Below are positions 44,579-53,935 of a stretch of 64,000 nucleotides of DNA, in pieces (the first letter of the stretch is position 1; the number at the start of each line of letters is the position of its first letter). The DNA comes from Dolichospermum compactum NIES-806 (GTDB lineage Bacteria; Cyanobacteriota; Cyanobacteriia; Cyanobacteriales; Nostocaceae). Location: assembly GCF_002368115.1 (NCBI RefSeq), contig NZ_AP018316.1, forward strand, positions 1,750,207 to 1,814,206, in the 5' to 3' direction. A program made the position numbers and the translations under genes. The notes beneath the pieces were generated by a model. That model saw only the letters and a program-made list of their open reading frames with translations, made no database searches and was not told the DNA's origin.

Positions 44579-44875
44579 CTACTGACGGGGTTTTTTCTTA
44601 GAAGCCTTTAATACAGGTAAAGGGTCAGCCGAAGACTGAGGAGGTAAATAATATTGTGCAACAGGTTCTTCTGGTAAAGACGGACGTTGCTGCATTCGCC
44701 ATAATTTAAAGACGAGAGCTATTCCGGCTGTTCCTAAACCAAAGGTGAAAAGTGACCAACTATCATCTAAACCACCAATCAAAGCATCTATCATTCCCAC
44801 TGTTATCAACGCACTAATGATAGGTTCTTTGCGGTAGGCTGACTTTAAAAAACGAGGTAATACAGCATTCATCAC
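44579..44875 (-). CDS. Small membrane protein of unknown function
   Basis: 98 residues: MMNAVLPRFLKSAYRKEPII, two hydrophobic stretches (about 20-35 and 42-58, SLFTFGLGTAGIALVFKLW), then a Pro-rich polar tail ending KASKKKPRQ. The second ATG is the likelier start. Probably a cyanobacterial hypothetical protein in the thylakoid or inner membrane. No neighbour suggests a role. Confidence 0.65.
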   Translation of the reverse strand: MMNAVLPRFLKSAYRKEPIISALITVGMIDALIGGLDDSWSLFTFGLGTAGIALVFKLWRMQQRPSLPEEPVAQYYLPPQSSADPLPVLKASKKKPRQ

Positions 44876-44879
44876 AGCT

Positions 44880-45201
44880 TACTTAGTTCCAGTTAGATTT
44901 TTTGTATAAATTTACTCAGAATATCCCAACTAATATTTGTCTGTTTCATCAAAGGCAAATAATAGCATAGATAATTGTAATTTCCTTTGGCAAAAAAGGG
45001 AGTACGGTAATTAACACCCACAGACAGAAGAGATTGTGTTGAGGATCATCACAGTTATTTCTATTTTACTAGGACTGAGGCACTAAGTTAACTTGGGGAA
45101 ACAGCCTGAGAGGACAAAAATAAACCGAAAACTAGTGTAGAGACGTTATATGGAACGTCTCTACACCTAATTCATACTATCAGTAACGCCAAATTAGAAG
45201 T
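44880..45201. other. Intergenic region with a dispersed hairpin
   Basis: Between the small membrane protein and hlip genes, both reverse. It holds GTAGAGACGTT/AACGTCTCTAC at 45137-45164 (11-bp stem, 6-base loop), a hairpin repeat seen across cyanobacterial genomes that may also work as the terminator of hlip. No gene seen. Confidence 0.5.
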
Positions 45202-45372
45202 CTACTTTAAACCAAGCCATGCAATTACACCTTGATTGGTAGCGTATTCAATTACTACCATTAAAACAAAACCAATCATAGCTGCTCTGCCATTTAAACG
45301 TTCAGCATATTCATTGAAGCCAAATTTGGGTTCTTCTAATTTGGGGGTAATGGTTGGTTGTTGTTGTGTCAT
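45202..45372 (-). CDS. High-light-inducible protein (Hlip/Scp)
   Basis: A single-helix relative of chlorophyll a/b-binding proteins; binds chlorophyll and carotenoid and protects photosystems under strong light. The 56 residues read MTQQQPTITPKLEEPKFGFN then EYAERLNGRAAMIGFVLMVV, with the ExxNGRxAMIGF chlorophyll-binding motif in the helix, and end GVIAWLGLK. AAGGAA lies before the ATG at 45372. Members are usually strongly induced by high light; I could not identify an HLR1 box with confidence. Confidence 0.93.
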   Translation of the reverse strand: MTQQQPTITPKLEEPKFGFNEYAERLNGRAAMIGFVLMVVIEYATNQGVIAWLGLK

Positions 45373-45622
45373 AATCAGTGATTCCTTTCTTGATAATTGG
45401 CAAACAAAAATTTACAGAGATTTTTCAAGTAAATTGCCGGCTCTGGTCGTCGGTACTTAACAATTTTTAATTATTCTTTATCTATTGTAAGAAGACTGGC
45501 GGATTAGTCAAGGTGTAGCGTGAGGGAGAATAAAAATTTTGCATTTTGAATTACTGAATACGGAAATAATCAGCTAGGTACTGGCACGCTAAAGTGAAAC
45601 AATCAAATATAAGAGGCTATCA

Positions 45623-46714
45623 ATGGAAATTGGTGTTCCCAAGGAAACTAAAGATCAGGAATTTCGGGTAGGTTTAAGTCCTTCCAGTGTTCGGGTATTA
45701 CGGGAAAACGGTAATAATATTTTTGTAGAAACTGAAGCTGGTACTGGCGCGGGATTTACTGATGAAGACTACCGCAATGCTGGGGCAGAAATTGTCAATA
45801 CTGCGTATGCTGCTTGGAATCGGGAGTTAGTTATTAAGGTAAAAGAACCTTTGGTAAGCGAGTATAAATTCTTGCAAAAAGAGCAGTTGTTATTTACTTA
45901 TTTACATTTAGCGGCAAATCGCCAGTTAACAGAATATTTAATTGATTGTGGCACTTGTGCGATCGCTTATGAAACTGTAGAACAACCAGGAGCAAATAAA
46001 CTCCCCTTACTCACCCCCATGAGTATTGTTGCTGGTCGGTTAGCCGTACAATTTGGCGCAAGATTCCTAGAACGTCAACAAGGAGGCAGAGGCGTACTTT
46101 TAGGCGGTATCCCCGGAGTCAAAGCGGGTAAAGTGGTAATTTTAGGTGGTGGTGTAGTTGGTACAGAAGCCGCCAAAATCGCCGTCGGTATGGGTGCAAT
46201 AGTGCAAATCTTAGATGTCAACGTGGAACGTCTATCTTACCTAGAAACCTTGTTTGGGTCGAGAGTAGAACTACTTTACAGCAACTCCGCCCATATTGAA
46301 GCCGCCGTCAAAGATGCCGATTTACTCATTGGTGCAGTCTTAATTCCCGGTAAAAAAGCCCCCATTCTCGTATCTCGTGAACTAGTTAAACAAATGCGAC
46401 CCGGTTCAGTGATTGTAGATGTCGCTGTTGATCAAGGTGGATGTGTTGAAACTTTATATCCCACTTCTCACACTAAGCCAGTATACCTTGATGAAGGAGT
46501 AGTGCATTATGGCGTGCCGAATATGCCAGGAGCAGTTCCTTGGACATCTACACAAGCTCTCAACAACTCCACCTTACCTTATACAGTCCAATTAGCAAAT
46601 CTGGGGCTTAAAGCTTTAGAAATTAACCCAGCCTTAGCAAAAGGTTTAAACGTCCAAAATCACCGTCTTGTACATCCTGCTGTGCAAGAAATGTTTCCCG
46701 ATTTAGTTGGGTGA
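45623..46714 (+). CDS. ald: Alanine dehydrogenase
   Basis: NAD-dependent interconversion of L-alanine with pyruvate and ammonium. 363 residues with the family start MEIGVPKETKDQEFRVGLSP, catalytic K75-region KVKEPL and H96-region YLHLAANRQLT, and the nucleotide-binding site GGGVVGTEAAKIAVGMGA near 173. In Nostocales the enzyme takes part in heterocyst nitrogen metabolism. AAGAGG lies before the start. The stop TGA is in the first unit of a GTGATTG array. Confidence 0.95.
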   Translation: MEIGVPKETKDQEFRVGLSPSSVRVLRENGNNIFVETEAGTGAGFTDEDYRNAGAEIVNTAYAAWNRELVIKVKEPLVSEYKFLQKEQLLFTYLHLAANRQLTEYLIDCGTCAIAYETVEQPGANKLPLLTPMSIVAGRLAVQFGARFLERQQGGRGVLLGGIPGVKAGKVVILGGGVVGTEAAKIAVGMGAIVQILDVNVERLSYLETLFGSRVELLYSNSAHIEAAVKDADLLIGAVLIPGKKAPILVSRELVKQMRPGSVIVDVAVDQGGCVETLYPTSHTKPVYLDEGVVHYGVPNMPGAVPWTSTQALNNSTLPYTVQLANLGLKALEINPALAKGLNVQNHRLVHPAVQEMFPDLVG

Positions 46715-46745
46715 TTGGTGATTGGTGATTGGTGATTGGTGATTG
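46711..46745. repeat. Five tandem copies of GTGATTG
   Basis: An STRR heptamer array that starts with the ald stop codon (TGA at 46712-46714) and runs five perfect units, followed by AGTCCCC repeats at about 46758-46780. Confidence 0.9.
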
Positions 46746-46783
46746 GTAAAATTTAACCCAGTCCCCAGTCCCCAGTCCCCAAT

Positions 46784-47173
46784 CTACTTCACCATAGATA
46801 AAATAATCCCCACCAGTGAACCAAGAATTAGCACCATACCGCTGAGAGAACTAATTGCAAAACCAGGACCGCGTTTTTCAGCAGCTTGATAATATCCCCA
46901 AGCATAAGCAATTCTTCCTACTATCCAAGCAGCGCCCAGCGCAGAACCCCAAATAGGACTAACATAAGTAGAAAACAACCATAAAGCCGGAATAAATAAA
47001 GCTAGTTGTTCCAAGGTATTTTGTTGTACCCTTAGCACTCTTTCAAAATCCAGGTTTCCTGTAGTTTGCGGTACAGGAACTTGATATTTAGCTCTAGCTA
47101 TACCAACATTAATTGTTACTACAAAGTATAGTATAAGTGCGGAAACAGTAACTAAACTAGGATAAGGAGACAT
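46784..47173 (-). CDS. MAPEG-family membrane protein
   Basis: 129 residues with four helices, of the MAPEG family (glutathione-linked membrane proteins). The diagnostic part is RVLRVQQNTLEQLALFIPAL and later VGRIAYAWGYYQAAEKRGPG. I chose ATG 47173 (MSPYPSLVTVSAL), since the 26 residues upstream do not match the family. The activity may be glutathione transferase or peroxidase, not shown here. Confidence 0.85.
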   Translation of the reverse strand: MSPYPSLVTVSALILYFVVTINVGIARAKYQVPVPQTTGNLDFERVLRVQQNTLEQLALFIPALWLFSTYVSPIWGSALGAAWIVGRIAYAWGYYQAAEKRGPGFAISSLSGMVLILGSLVGIILSMVK

Positions 47174-47379
47174 AAAGTTGAGTAAAATGGGAAAGTAACG
47201 TGATTTACAAAATATTATAGGTGACGGGTGATTACTTACAGCAGGATTCACCGAGTCAGGAGTCAGGAGTCAGGAGTAAAACTGGCTTGCTGTCTGGCTT
47301 TGAATTTAGATCCTGTAACTCATTAATCTGCAATCTGCTGTAAGTGACAGGTGAGAATTTAATTAATTACTAGCCAGCA

Positions 47380-48171
47380 ATGATAGAAACATTAGAACCA
47401 TTAATTGAATTAAAAGGTATTTCTAAAACTTTTGGTAACAACAAGGTTTTAGATAACGTTGATTTAAAGATATACCGAGGACAAGCACTAGGAATAATTG
47501 GCCCTTCGGGAACTGGCAAATCAACGGTTTTAAGGATTATAGCCGGATTATTAAAACCTGATGAAGGGGAAATTTATATTCAAGGAGTACGCAGAGAAGG
47601 TTTAATAGAAGATGCTGCTGATCCGGTGGGAATTGGCATGGTATTTCAGCAAGCAGCCCTATTTGATTCGTTGACAGTGGAGGAAAACATTGGATTTCTA
47701 CTTTATCAACATTCTCGACTCAAGCGATCGCACATTCGGGAATTAGTCAATCAAAAATTAGAATTGGTAGGACTAGCAGATATTAGTCACCTTTACCCAT
47801 CAGAACTTTCTGGAGGAATGCGAAAAAGAGTCAGTTTTGCTCGTGCTATTATGTCAAATCCTCAACGGCCTACAGATAGTCCAGAGGTTCTATTATACGA
47901 TGAACCTACAGCCGGATTAGATCCCATTGCCTCAACGGTAATTGAGGACTTAATCCGTGATTTACAAAATACACAAGGAGTCTGTAGTACCTACTCCATT
48001 GTCACTCACCAAGAAAGCACTATTCGGCGGACATCCGATCAAATAGTATTTCTTTATCAAGGAAAAGTGCAATGGCAAGGTACAGTAGTTGCCTTAGATC
48101 ACACAGAAAATGCCCTAATTAGACAGTTTATGAGTGGAAGTGTAAATGGACCCATTCAAGTGGCTGGTTAA
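47380..48171 (+). CDS. ABC transporter ATPase, MlaF-like lipid transport
   Basis: 263-residue ATPase with Walker A GPSGTGKST, Q-loop VFQQAALFDSLTVEEN, signature LSGGMRKR, Walker B VLLYDEPTAGLDP and the H-loop VTHQ. The sequence style is that of MlaF, which powers lipid movement between inner and outer membranes in concert with MCE proteins; an MCE-domain gene follows after 46 bases. The permease (MlaE-like) is elsewhere. Confidence 0.92.
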   Translation: MIETLEPLIELKGISKTFGNNKVLDNVDLKIYRGQALGIIGPSGTGKSTVLRIIAGLLKPDEGEIYIQGVRREGLIEDAADPVGIGMVFQQAALFDSLTVEENIGFLLYQHSRLKRSHIRELVNQKLELVGLADISHLYPSELSGGMRKRVSFARAIMSNPQRPTDSPEVLLYDEPTAGLDPIASTVIEDLIRDLQNTQGVCSTYSIVTHQESTIRRTSDQIVFLYQGKVQWQGTVVALDHTENALIRQFMSGSVNGPIQVAG

Positions 48172-48217
48172 GTACTAAATCAAATTGCTGAGTTTAACGC
48201 TATCTGTGGAGGAATAA

Positions 48218-49630
48218 ATGCGAGGTCTAATTAGCAGTTTCACGTCTGCACGCATGATGAGAGAAGGTTCTGTAGGATTGTTGCTCCTGGTAGGGTTAGG
48301 CGCATTTGGAATAATTTTACTGTGGTTAAATAGAATCACTCCCGGAGAAACTTCTTACAAAGCAACTATCGAATTTGCCAACGCTGGGGGAATGCAAAAG
48401 GGTTCAGTAGTCCGTTTTCGGGGTGTGAAAGTGGGAACTATCACCAAGGTTCAACCCGGAACAAATGCCATTGATGTGGAAATTCAAATTAACTCCCCTG
48501 ATTTAATAATTCCCAGTAATTCCCTCATTGAAGCTAATCAAAGTGGATTAATTAGCGAAAATATTATTGAAATTACTCCAAAAGGAGATTTACCAGGGAA
48601 GTTATCTGCCAAACCTCTAGATAAAGACTGTAATTCTAGTTTGATTATTTGTAATGGTTCTCGCTTAAGAGGGATAATTGGTATTAGTGTAGATGAACTG
48701 ATGCGTCAATCAACCATTTTTGCGGCTCAATATAGTAACGAAAATTTCTATAAAAATGTGAATCGCACCTTAGAAACCTCGGCTAATGCTGCTGCTAATA
48801 TCGCCGATTTAAGTAAGGATTTACAAAATTTGAGCAAAACCTTCAAAGGACAAATAAATGTATTTTCTGGAACAGCATCTACATTACAACGCTCTACAAC
48901 CCAATTAACTGAAACTGCTAATAAAACTGCAGATCAATTAGGGACAACAGCTAAAGATTTTAGTGTCACAGCTAAACAAGCAAGTCGCTTACTGACAAAT
49001 TTAGATAATCTCATTACTACTAATCGTTCTTCTCTAGTTGGTACTTTAAATAGTATGACGGAGACAAGTAACCAACTTAGACAGACGGTTACAAGTTTAT
49101 CACCTGCCATTAATCGCTTAACTCAAGGACAATTATTAACCAATCTAGAAACCCTATCAGCAAATGCAGCCGAGGCTTCTGTGAATTTAAAAGATGCCTC
49201 TAAAACTTTAAATGATCCAAAAAACATTGTTTTATTGCAGCAAACCTTAGATTCAGCGAGAGCAACATTTGAAAATACCCAAAAAATCACCGCTGATTTA
49301 GATGAATTAACAGGTGATCCTAAGTTTCGTCAAAATATGCTGCGATTGGTAAATGGTCTGAGTAAATTAGTTTCTTCTAGCAAAGACATCCAAGAAAAAA
49401 CCAAGGTAGCTGTAACTCTAGATGCTCTCAAAGCTGATGCTAATCACCCAAAGGTAGTAATTACCGCACCTGTTCCCGAAAAACAAATATTAGTAATAAA
49501 TTCCGCACCCAAAATAGTGGAGAAAGTGGAAACAACCCCCCAACCACCCACAGAATCACCCAATTCATCCCAAGAACAACTCCTCCAGAAACTTCGAGAC
49601 TATCGAGAGAAGGGAATAGGTGACAGGTGA
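48218..49630 (+). CDS. MlaD/MCE-domain lipid-binding protein
   Basis: 470 residues: one N-terminal membrane helix (about 17-36, GSVGLLLLVGLGAFGIILLW), an MCE domain (about 44-125: FANAGGMQKGSVVRFRGVKV), a long helical, Asn/Thr/Leu-rich coiled coil (170-390), and a Pro-rich tail. It should form a hexameric ring that binds lipids in the periplasm for transport with the ATPase upstream. The last two codons and the stop lie within a GGTGACA heptamer array. Confidence 0.9.
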   Translation: MRGLISSFTSARMMREGSVGLLLLVGLGAFGIILLWLNRITPGETSYKATIEFANAGGMQKGSVVRFRGVKVGTITKVQPGTNAIDVEIQINSPDLIIPSNSLIEANQSGLISENIIEITPKGDLPGKLSAKPLDKDCNSSLIICNGSRLRGIIGISVDELMRQSTIFAAQYSNENFYKNVNRTLETSANAAANIADLSKDLQNLSKTFKGQINVFSGTASTLQRSTTQLTETANKTADQLGTTAKDFSVTAKQASRLLTNLDNLITTNRSSLVGTLNSMTETSNQLRQTVTSLSPAINRLTQGQLLTNLETLSANAAEASVNLKDASKTLNDPKNIVLLQQTLDSARATFENTQKITADLDELTGDPKFRQNMLRLVNGLSKLVSSSKDIQEKTKVAVTLDALKADANHPKVVITAPVPEKQILVINSAPKIVEKVETTPQPPTESPNSSQEQLLQKLRDYREKGIGDR

Positions 49631-49646
49631 CAGGTGACAGGTGACA
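49619..49646. repeat. Four tandem copies of GGTGACA
   Basis: An STRR heptamer array covering the last codons of the MCE gene; the stop TGA at 49628-49630 is part of the second unit. Downstream at 49684-49711 there is the dispersed phrase GATAGCGCAGCGTGGCGTTA, also at 28763. Confidence 0.9.
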
Positions 49647-49720
49647 GGGAAGGAATTTTCTTCTTTCTTTCTCCTGAACTCCTGATAGCGCAGCGTGGCG
49701 TTAGCCATACTCCGAACTCC

Positions 49721-50023
49721 TTAATTCCAATCCTGCTCATCTTTTTTGCCACGACTTTTGTAAATTCCGCCTGTATCATGGATTTGACGGGTTTTGGCAA
49801 ATAGTTCAGCTTCAGTTAAACCCCAACGTTGCAAAACTTTATCTAAGTTGCTTTGGATGTCTCGCGCACCGGGGAAACCTTGATAACGAATTTTTAGTCT
49901 AGCTAATTCCGATAAATTGTAGTCCGTTGCGTCTTGAGCGAGTAAAATATCAATAAGGGGGCGATCGCGGTTGTAGAGTGGATGTTGTTGGTCTTTACCA
50001 CCGAGAATTTCTGTCATCATCAA
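49721..50023 (-). CDS. DUF3288 family protein
   Basis: A cyanobacterial protein of about 100 residues and unknown function. Typical parts are KDQQHPLYNRDRPLIDILLA, DYNLSELARLKIRYQGFPGA and DLQ-like QSNLDKVLQRWGLT. It is soluble. Several starts are possible (ATG triplets at 50023, 50020, 50017). It is divergent from clpC. Confidence 0.82.
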   Translation of the reverse strand: MMMTEILGGKDQQHPLYNRDRPLIDILLAQDATDYNLSELARLKIRYQGFPGARDIQSNLDKVLQRWGLTEAELFAKTRQIHDTGGIYKSRGKKDEQDWN

Positions 50024-50260
50024 TACCTGTACGAAGTTAGCAATCCATCAACAACTCAAGATCAAAAATCTCGACCATTGCTAATTATCCACCATTGTCT
50101 ACTGAATGACGGCAACTACGCCTTGTCACTTACGGCTCTCACTACTGCCATTCAGCTTAAAATAAAGATACATTATCTTTAAGAAAATACAAGAAACTCT
50201 AGATAAGGGTGAACTTATATCTCACCCAAAGACCAAGCAGCACGAGGGAAAGAACCCGCT

Positions 50261-52711
50261 ATGTTTGAACACTTCACTTCCGAAGCCATTAGGGTAATCA
50301 TGTTAGCTCAGGAGGAAGCACGACGACTGGGACACAACTTTGTAGGAACAGAACAAATTCTCCTGGGTTTAATGGGAGAAGGAACAGGTGTTGCTGCTAA
50401 GGTACTAGCTGAGTTGGGTGTTACCCTGAAAGAAGCCCGTCGAGAAGTAGAAAAAATAATTGGCCGGGGTTCTGGGTTTGTCCCTCCGGAAATTCCTTTT
50501 ACCCCGAAAGTCAAAAGCCTGTTTGAGCAATCTTTCCGAGAGGCTCACGGTCTTGGACATAATTACATAAACACTGAACACTTATTATTAGGTTTAACGG
50601 AGGCTGGTGAAGGAGTCGCCGCCAAAGTATTACAAAATCTAGGAGTGGATTTACCAGTTATCCGTTCGGCTGTGATGAGCCGATTGGGTGAAGACACAGC
50701 GGTTGTCACTGGTGGTAGAAGTAATTCCCAGCGAAATCAAAATTTATCTATAGAGGAGTTTGGCAGAAACCTCACCAAACTGGCTCAGGATGGCAGGCTA
50801 GACCCAGTAGTCGGTCGCCAGACGGAAATTGAAAGAACGGTGCAAATTCTCGGTCGGAGAACTAAAAATAACCCGGTTTTGATTGGTGAGCCAGGTGTGG
50901 GGAAAACAGCGATCGCCGAAGGTCTAGCCCAACGCATTGTCAATCAAGATGTCCCCGAAATTTTACTTGATAAACAAGTAATTAGTTTGGATATGGGGTC
51001 TGTGGTGGCGGGAACTCGCTTCCGGGGTGACTTTGAGGAACGCCTCAAGAAAATCATGGAGGAGATCCGCACAGCAGGAAACATCATCTTAGTGATTGAT
51101 GAAATTCATACCTTAGTCGGTGCAGGTGGCACAGAAGGCGGTTTGGATGCAGCTAATATCCTCAAACCGGCTCTAGCCCGGGGAGAACTCCAGTGTATTG
51201 GTGCAACCACATTAGATGAATATCGTCAACACATCGAACGGGATGCGGCTCTAGAGCGGCGTTTTCAGCCAGTTTTGGTAGGAGAACCATCAGTAGCAGA
51301 AACTATTGAGATTCTTTATGGTTTGCGCGGTGCTTACGAGCAACATCATAGAGTTAATATTACTGATGAAGCGGTAATTGCGGCGGCTGAATTGGCAGAT
51401 CGTTATATTAGCGATCGCTTTCTACCCGACAAAGCCATTGACTTAATTGATGAAGCCGGTTCTCGTGTCCGCTTGCGTCACTCCCACATTGCCAAAAACA
51501 AGGAACTTAAACGAGAATTAACCACCGCTACCAAAGCCAAATCTGAAGCCATCAGAACCCAAGATTTTGGCAAAGCTGGTAAATTGCGGATACAAGAATT
51601 AGAACTCCAAGCCAGACTCGATGTAGAAGAAAATCAGGAAACCGTTAACTCTCCCCTCGTCAACGAAGAAGACATCGCCCAAATTGTCGCTTCTTGGACA
51701 GGTGTTCCTGTCAACAAACTGACCGAGTCTGAATCCGAATTGCTGTTACATCTGGAAGACACCTTACATACAAGACTCATCGGTCAAGAACAAGCAGTTA
51801 CAGCCGTTTCCCGCGCCATTCGTCGCGCCCGTGTGGGCTTAAAAAATCCTCATCGTCCCATTGCTAGTTTTATCTTCTCTGGACCAACAGGTGTCGGTAA
51901 AACCGAATTAGCTAAAGCCTTAGCTGCTTACTTTTTTGGTTCGGAAGAATCAATGGTGCGTTTAGATATGTCCGAATACATGGAAAGCCACAATGTTTCC
52001 AAGTTGATTGGTTCACCTCCAGGTTATGTAGGATACGACGAAGGCGGACAATTAACGGAAGCTGTGCGGCGTAAACCCTATACGGTGTTGCTATTCGACG
52101 AAATAGAAAAAGCGCATCCCGATGTATTCAATATGCTGCTGCAAATCTTGGATGACGGTCATCTTACGGATGCCAAAGGGCGGAAAGTAGACTTCAAGAA
52201 TACATTAATTATCTTGACTTCTAATATCGGTTCTAAGGTAATTGAAAAAGGTGGTAGCAGCTTAGGGTTTGAATTTGATAATCACGCAGACGCTAGTTAT
52301 CATCGCATTCGTAACCTAGTTAACGAAGAACTCAAAGCCTATTTCCGTCCAGAATTCCTCAACCGGGTTGATGATATTATCGTCTTCACTCAACTCAACA
52401 AGGATGAAGTCAAGCAAATTGCTGAAATCATGCTGCGTGATGTTGGTAGTCGTCTCAAAGATAAGAACATCACTTTAGAAGTGACTGAAGCCTTTAAAGA
52501 GAAGGTTGTCCAAGAAGGCTATGATCCTAGCTACGGTGCTAGACCATTACGTCGTGCTATTGTGCGTCTGTTGGAAGATTCTCTGGTTGAAGCGATCTTA
52601 TCTGGGGAAATTGCAGATGGAGATAAGGCTATTGTGGATGTAGACGATGATGGCCAGGTAAAGGTCAGAAAATCGGAAACCCGTGAGTTGTTATTAACTA
52701 ATGTTGGTTAA
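50261..52711 (+). CDS. clpC: ATP-dependent Clp protease ATPase subunit ClpC
   Basis: An essential HSP100 unfoldase that feeds proteins to ClpP. 816 residues: ClpN double repeat (1-145, MFEHFTSEAIRVIMLAQEEA), first AAA+ domain with GEPGVGKT near 207, UVR-containing middle (FGKAGKLRIQELELQARL), second AAA+ with GPTGVGKTELAKA near 546, IIVLTSN-like sensor region ILTSNIG, and the D2 small domain with GARPLRR. The ClpP-binding loop lies between. Length is normal. Confidence 0.97.
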   Translation: MFEHFTSEAIRVIMLAQEEARRLGHNFVGTEQILLGLMGEGTGVAAKVLAELGVTLKEARREVEKIIGRGSGFVPPEIPFTPKVKSLFEQSFREAHGLGHNYINTEHLLLGLTEAGEGVAAKVLQNLGVDLPVIRSAVMSRLGEDTAVVTGGRSNSQRNQNLSIEEFGRNLTKLAQDGRLDPVVGRQTEIERTVQILGRRTKNNPVLIGEPGVGKTAIAEGLAQRIVNQDVPEILLDKQVISLDMGSVVAGTRFRGDFEERLKKIMEEIRTAGNIILVIDEIHTLVGAGGTEGGLDAANILKPALARGELQCIGATTLDEYRQHIERDAALERRFQPVLVGEPSVAETIEILYGLRGAYEQHHRVNITDEAVIAAAELADRYISDRFLPDKAIDLIDEAGSRVRLRHSHIAKNKELKRELTTATKAKSEAIRTQDFGKAGKLRIQELELQARLDVEENQETVNSPLVNEEDIAQIVASWTGVPVNKLTESESELLLHLEDTLHTRLIGQEQAVTAVSRAIRRARVGLKNPHRPIASFIFSGPTGVGKTELAKALAAYFFGSEESMVRLDMSEYMESHNVSKLIGSPPGYVGYDEGGQLTEAVRRKPYTVLLFDEIEKAHPDVFNMLLQILDDGHLTDAKGRKVDFKNTLIILTSNIGSKVIEKGGSSLGFEFDNHADASYHRIRNLVNEELKAYFRPEFLNRVDDIIVFTQLNKDEVKQIAEIMLRDVGSRLKDKNITLEVTEAFKEKVVQEGYDPSYGARPLRRAIVRLLEDSLVEAILSGEIADGDKAIVDVDDDGQVKVRKSETRELLLTNVG

Positions 52712-52743
52712 TTTGGGATTTCTACAATATCGGTAATTTATTT

Positions 52744-52776
52744 GGTGGGTGACTTTATTGTTAACCCACCTTTTTT
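52744..52776 (+). terminator. Terminator of clpC
   Basis: GGTGGGT (52744-52750) pairs with ACCCACC (52764-52770), followed by TTTTTT; 33 bases after the clpC stop codon. Confidence 0.88.
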
Positions 52777-53380
52777 AATGGGTTTTTATGGAAGAATATG
52801 GATTAAATGAACCACGAAGGGACGAAGAACACGAAGGAAGAAGGAAGAAGATGGATAATTTCACACTATGAGTGAAAGGTTCTGATTTTTTGGGAAGCAT
52901 TGAGAATTTCAATCCCTATGACATTACCTGCTGTGTCATAAGTTTCAAGGCAGCGGCTAAAATATCATCATTAGATTCTATCTCATCGTTTGAGCCACTA
53001 TTGCTCTTTCTTCCGGTTGTAATTGTTGTACAGCCGTAATTAATTGTTCTAAGGTAGTCGGGACTGATATCATCATCTAATTTCCCAAATCATTGTTTAA
53101 GATATTTGATAGTTTTAATTTGAATTACAATCCCACTCATTTTCTTCTAACATACCTCTAAGATACAAGGTTGGGTTGAACGATAGTAAAACTCAACAAA
53201 TGCTTATAAATGTTGGGTTTCTTTGCGTCAACCCAACCTACGTAATTTTCTTGTTTGAGCTTAACCGACAAGTATTGGCTGTAAACCGCCTATTTAACTG
53301 TGACTGGCAGTTTTTACGCCCACGGCTTTTGGAATAATTAATGATTTGTGGTGTTGGGTTTTGCAACCCAACCAACTTTA
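52777..53380. other. Non-coding region with antitoxin-like remnant and hairpin repeats
   Basis: On the reverse strand 53083-52988 reads MMISVPTTLEQLITAVQQLQ and PEERAIVAQTMR-stop; one frame over, SNDDILAAALKLMTQQVMS follows to about 52922. This looks like a small antitoxin-type gene broken by a frameshift. Also present: GTTGGGTT-containing hairpins at 53213-53242 and 53353-53372 (the latter GTTGGGTT/AACCCAAC, also at 59317, 59664 and 61413). No intact gene. Confidence 0.45.
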
Positions 53381-53887
53381 TCATCTACGAAAATGCAAAA
53401 TTGGCATAGCAAATAAACCCCAAGCCAAACCAGTAATCAAACCAAAAGGTGTAACAATATAATTATTAAAATCCCATAAACCGAAAATCTGCGCTGCTAA
53501 CTCCATTGGATAAGCCATCATCAACACACTAGCAAAAGCAGCGCCAGTCAAACCATATTGACTTAGCCAAAAAACACCTTTTCCATTAGTTAAACCATAC
53601 AAAATTCGAGTTATCAATAAACCTGATACCGTACCATAACAGCGCATACAAACCGCCATAATAAACGGTGGTGCTAACTCCAAACCCATAGTAGGCTGCG
53701 GACATACATGATTACCCATAAAGTAAATAATGTCCGCAATGTCTGGAAGCAAAAACACGCCAGACGCAGCCAAAAAAGGAGCAAGAGGGGGACCAAAAAC
53801 CATCCCAGCTAACAGGAAATCAGCAAAAAAACTCACCCAATTAACTTGTTTAAACTGTAAATCCCTAGATAAAATAGCCCGTTGCAT
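53381..53887 (-). CDS. DUF2085 membrane protein
   Basis: About 168 residues from MQRAILSRDLQ (ATG 53887; an upstream start at 53929 is possible). Family motif HVCPQP in the first loop and AVCMRCYGTVSGLL, a pair of cysteine-containing sequences that may bind metal. Four or five helices. It is next to and probably co-transcribed with the Uma2 gene upstream. Function unknown. Confidence 0.82.
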   Translation of the reverse strand: MQRAILSRDLQFKQVNWVSFFADFLLAGMVFGPPLAPFLAASGVFLLPDIADIIYFMGNHVCPQPTMGLELAPPFIMAVCMRCYGTVSGLLITRILYGLTNGKGVFWLSQYGLTGAAFASVLMMAYPMELAAQIFGLWDFNNYIVTPFGLITGLAWGLFAMPILHFRR

Positions 53888-53935
53888 CTTTTCTCTGTAT
53901 CCTCTGTGTTTCGTTTTCTTCAATACCAAAAATGA

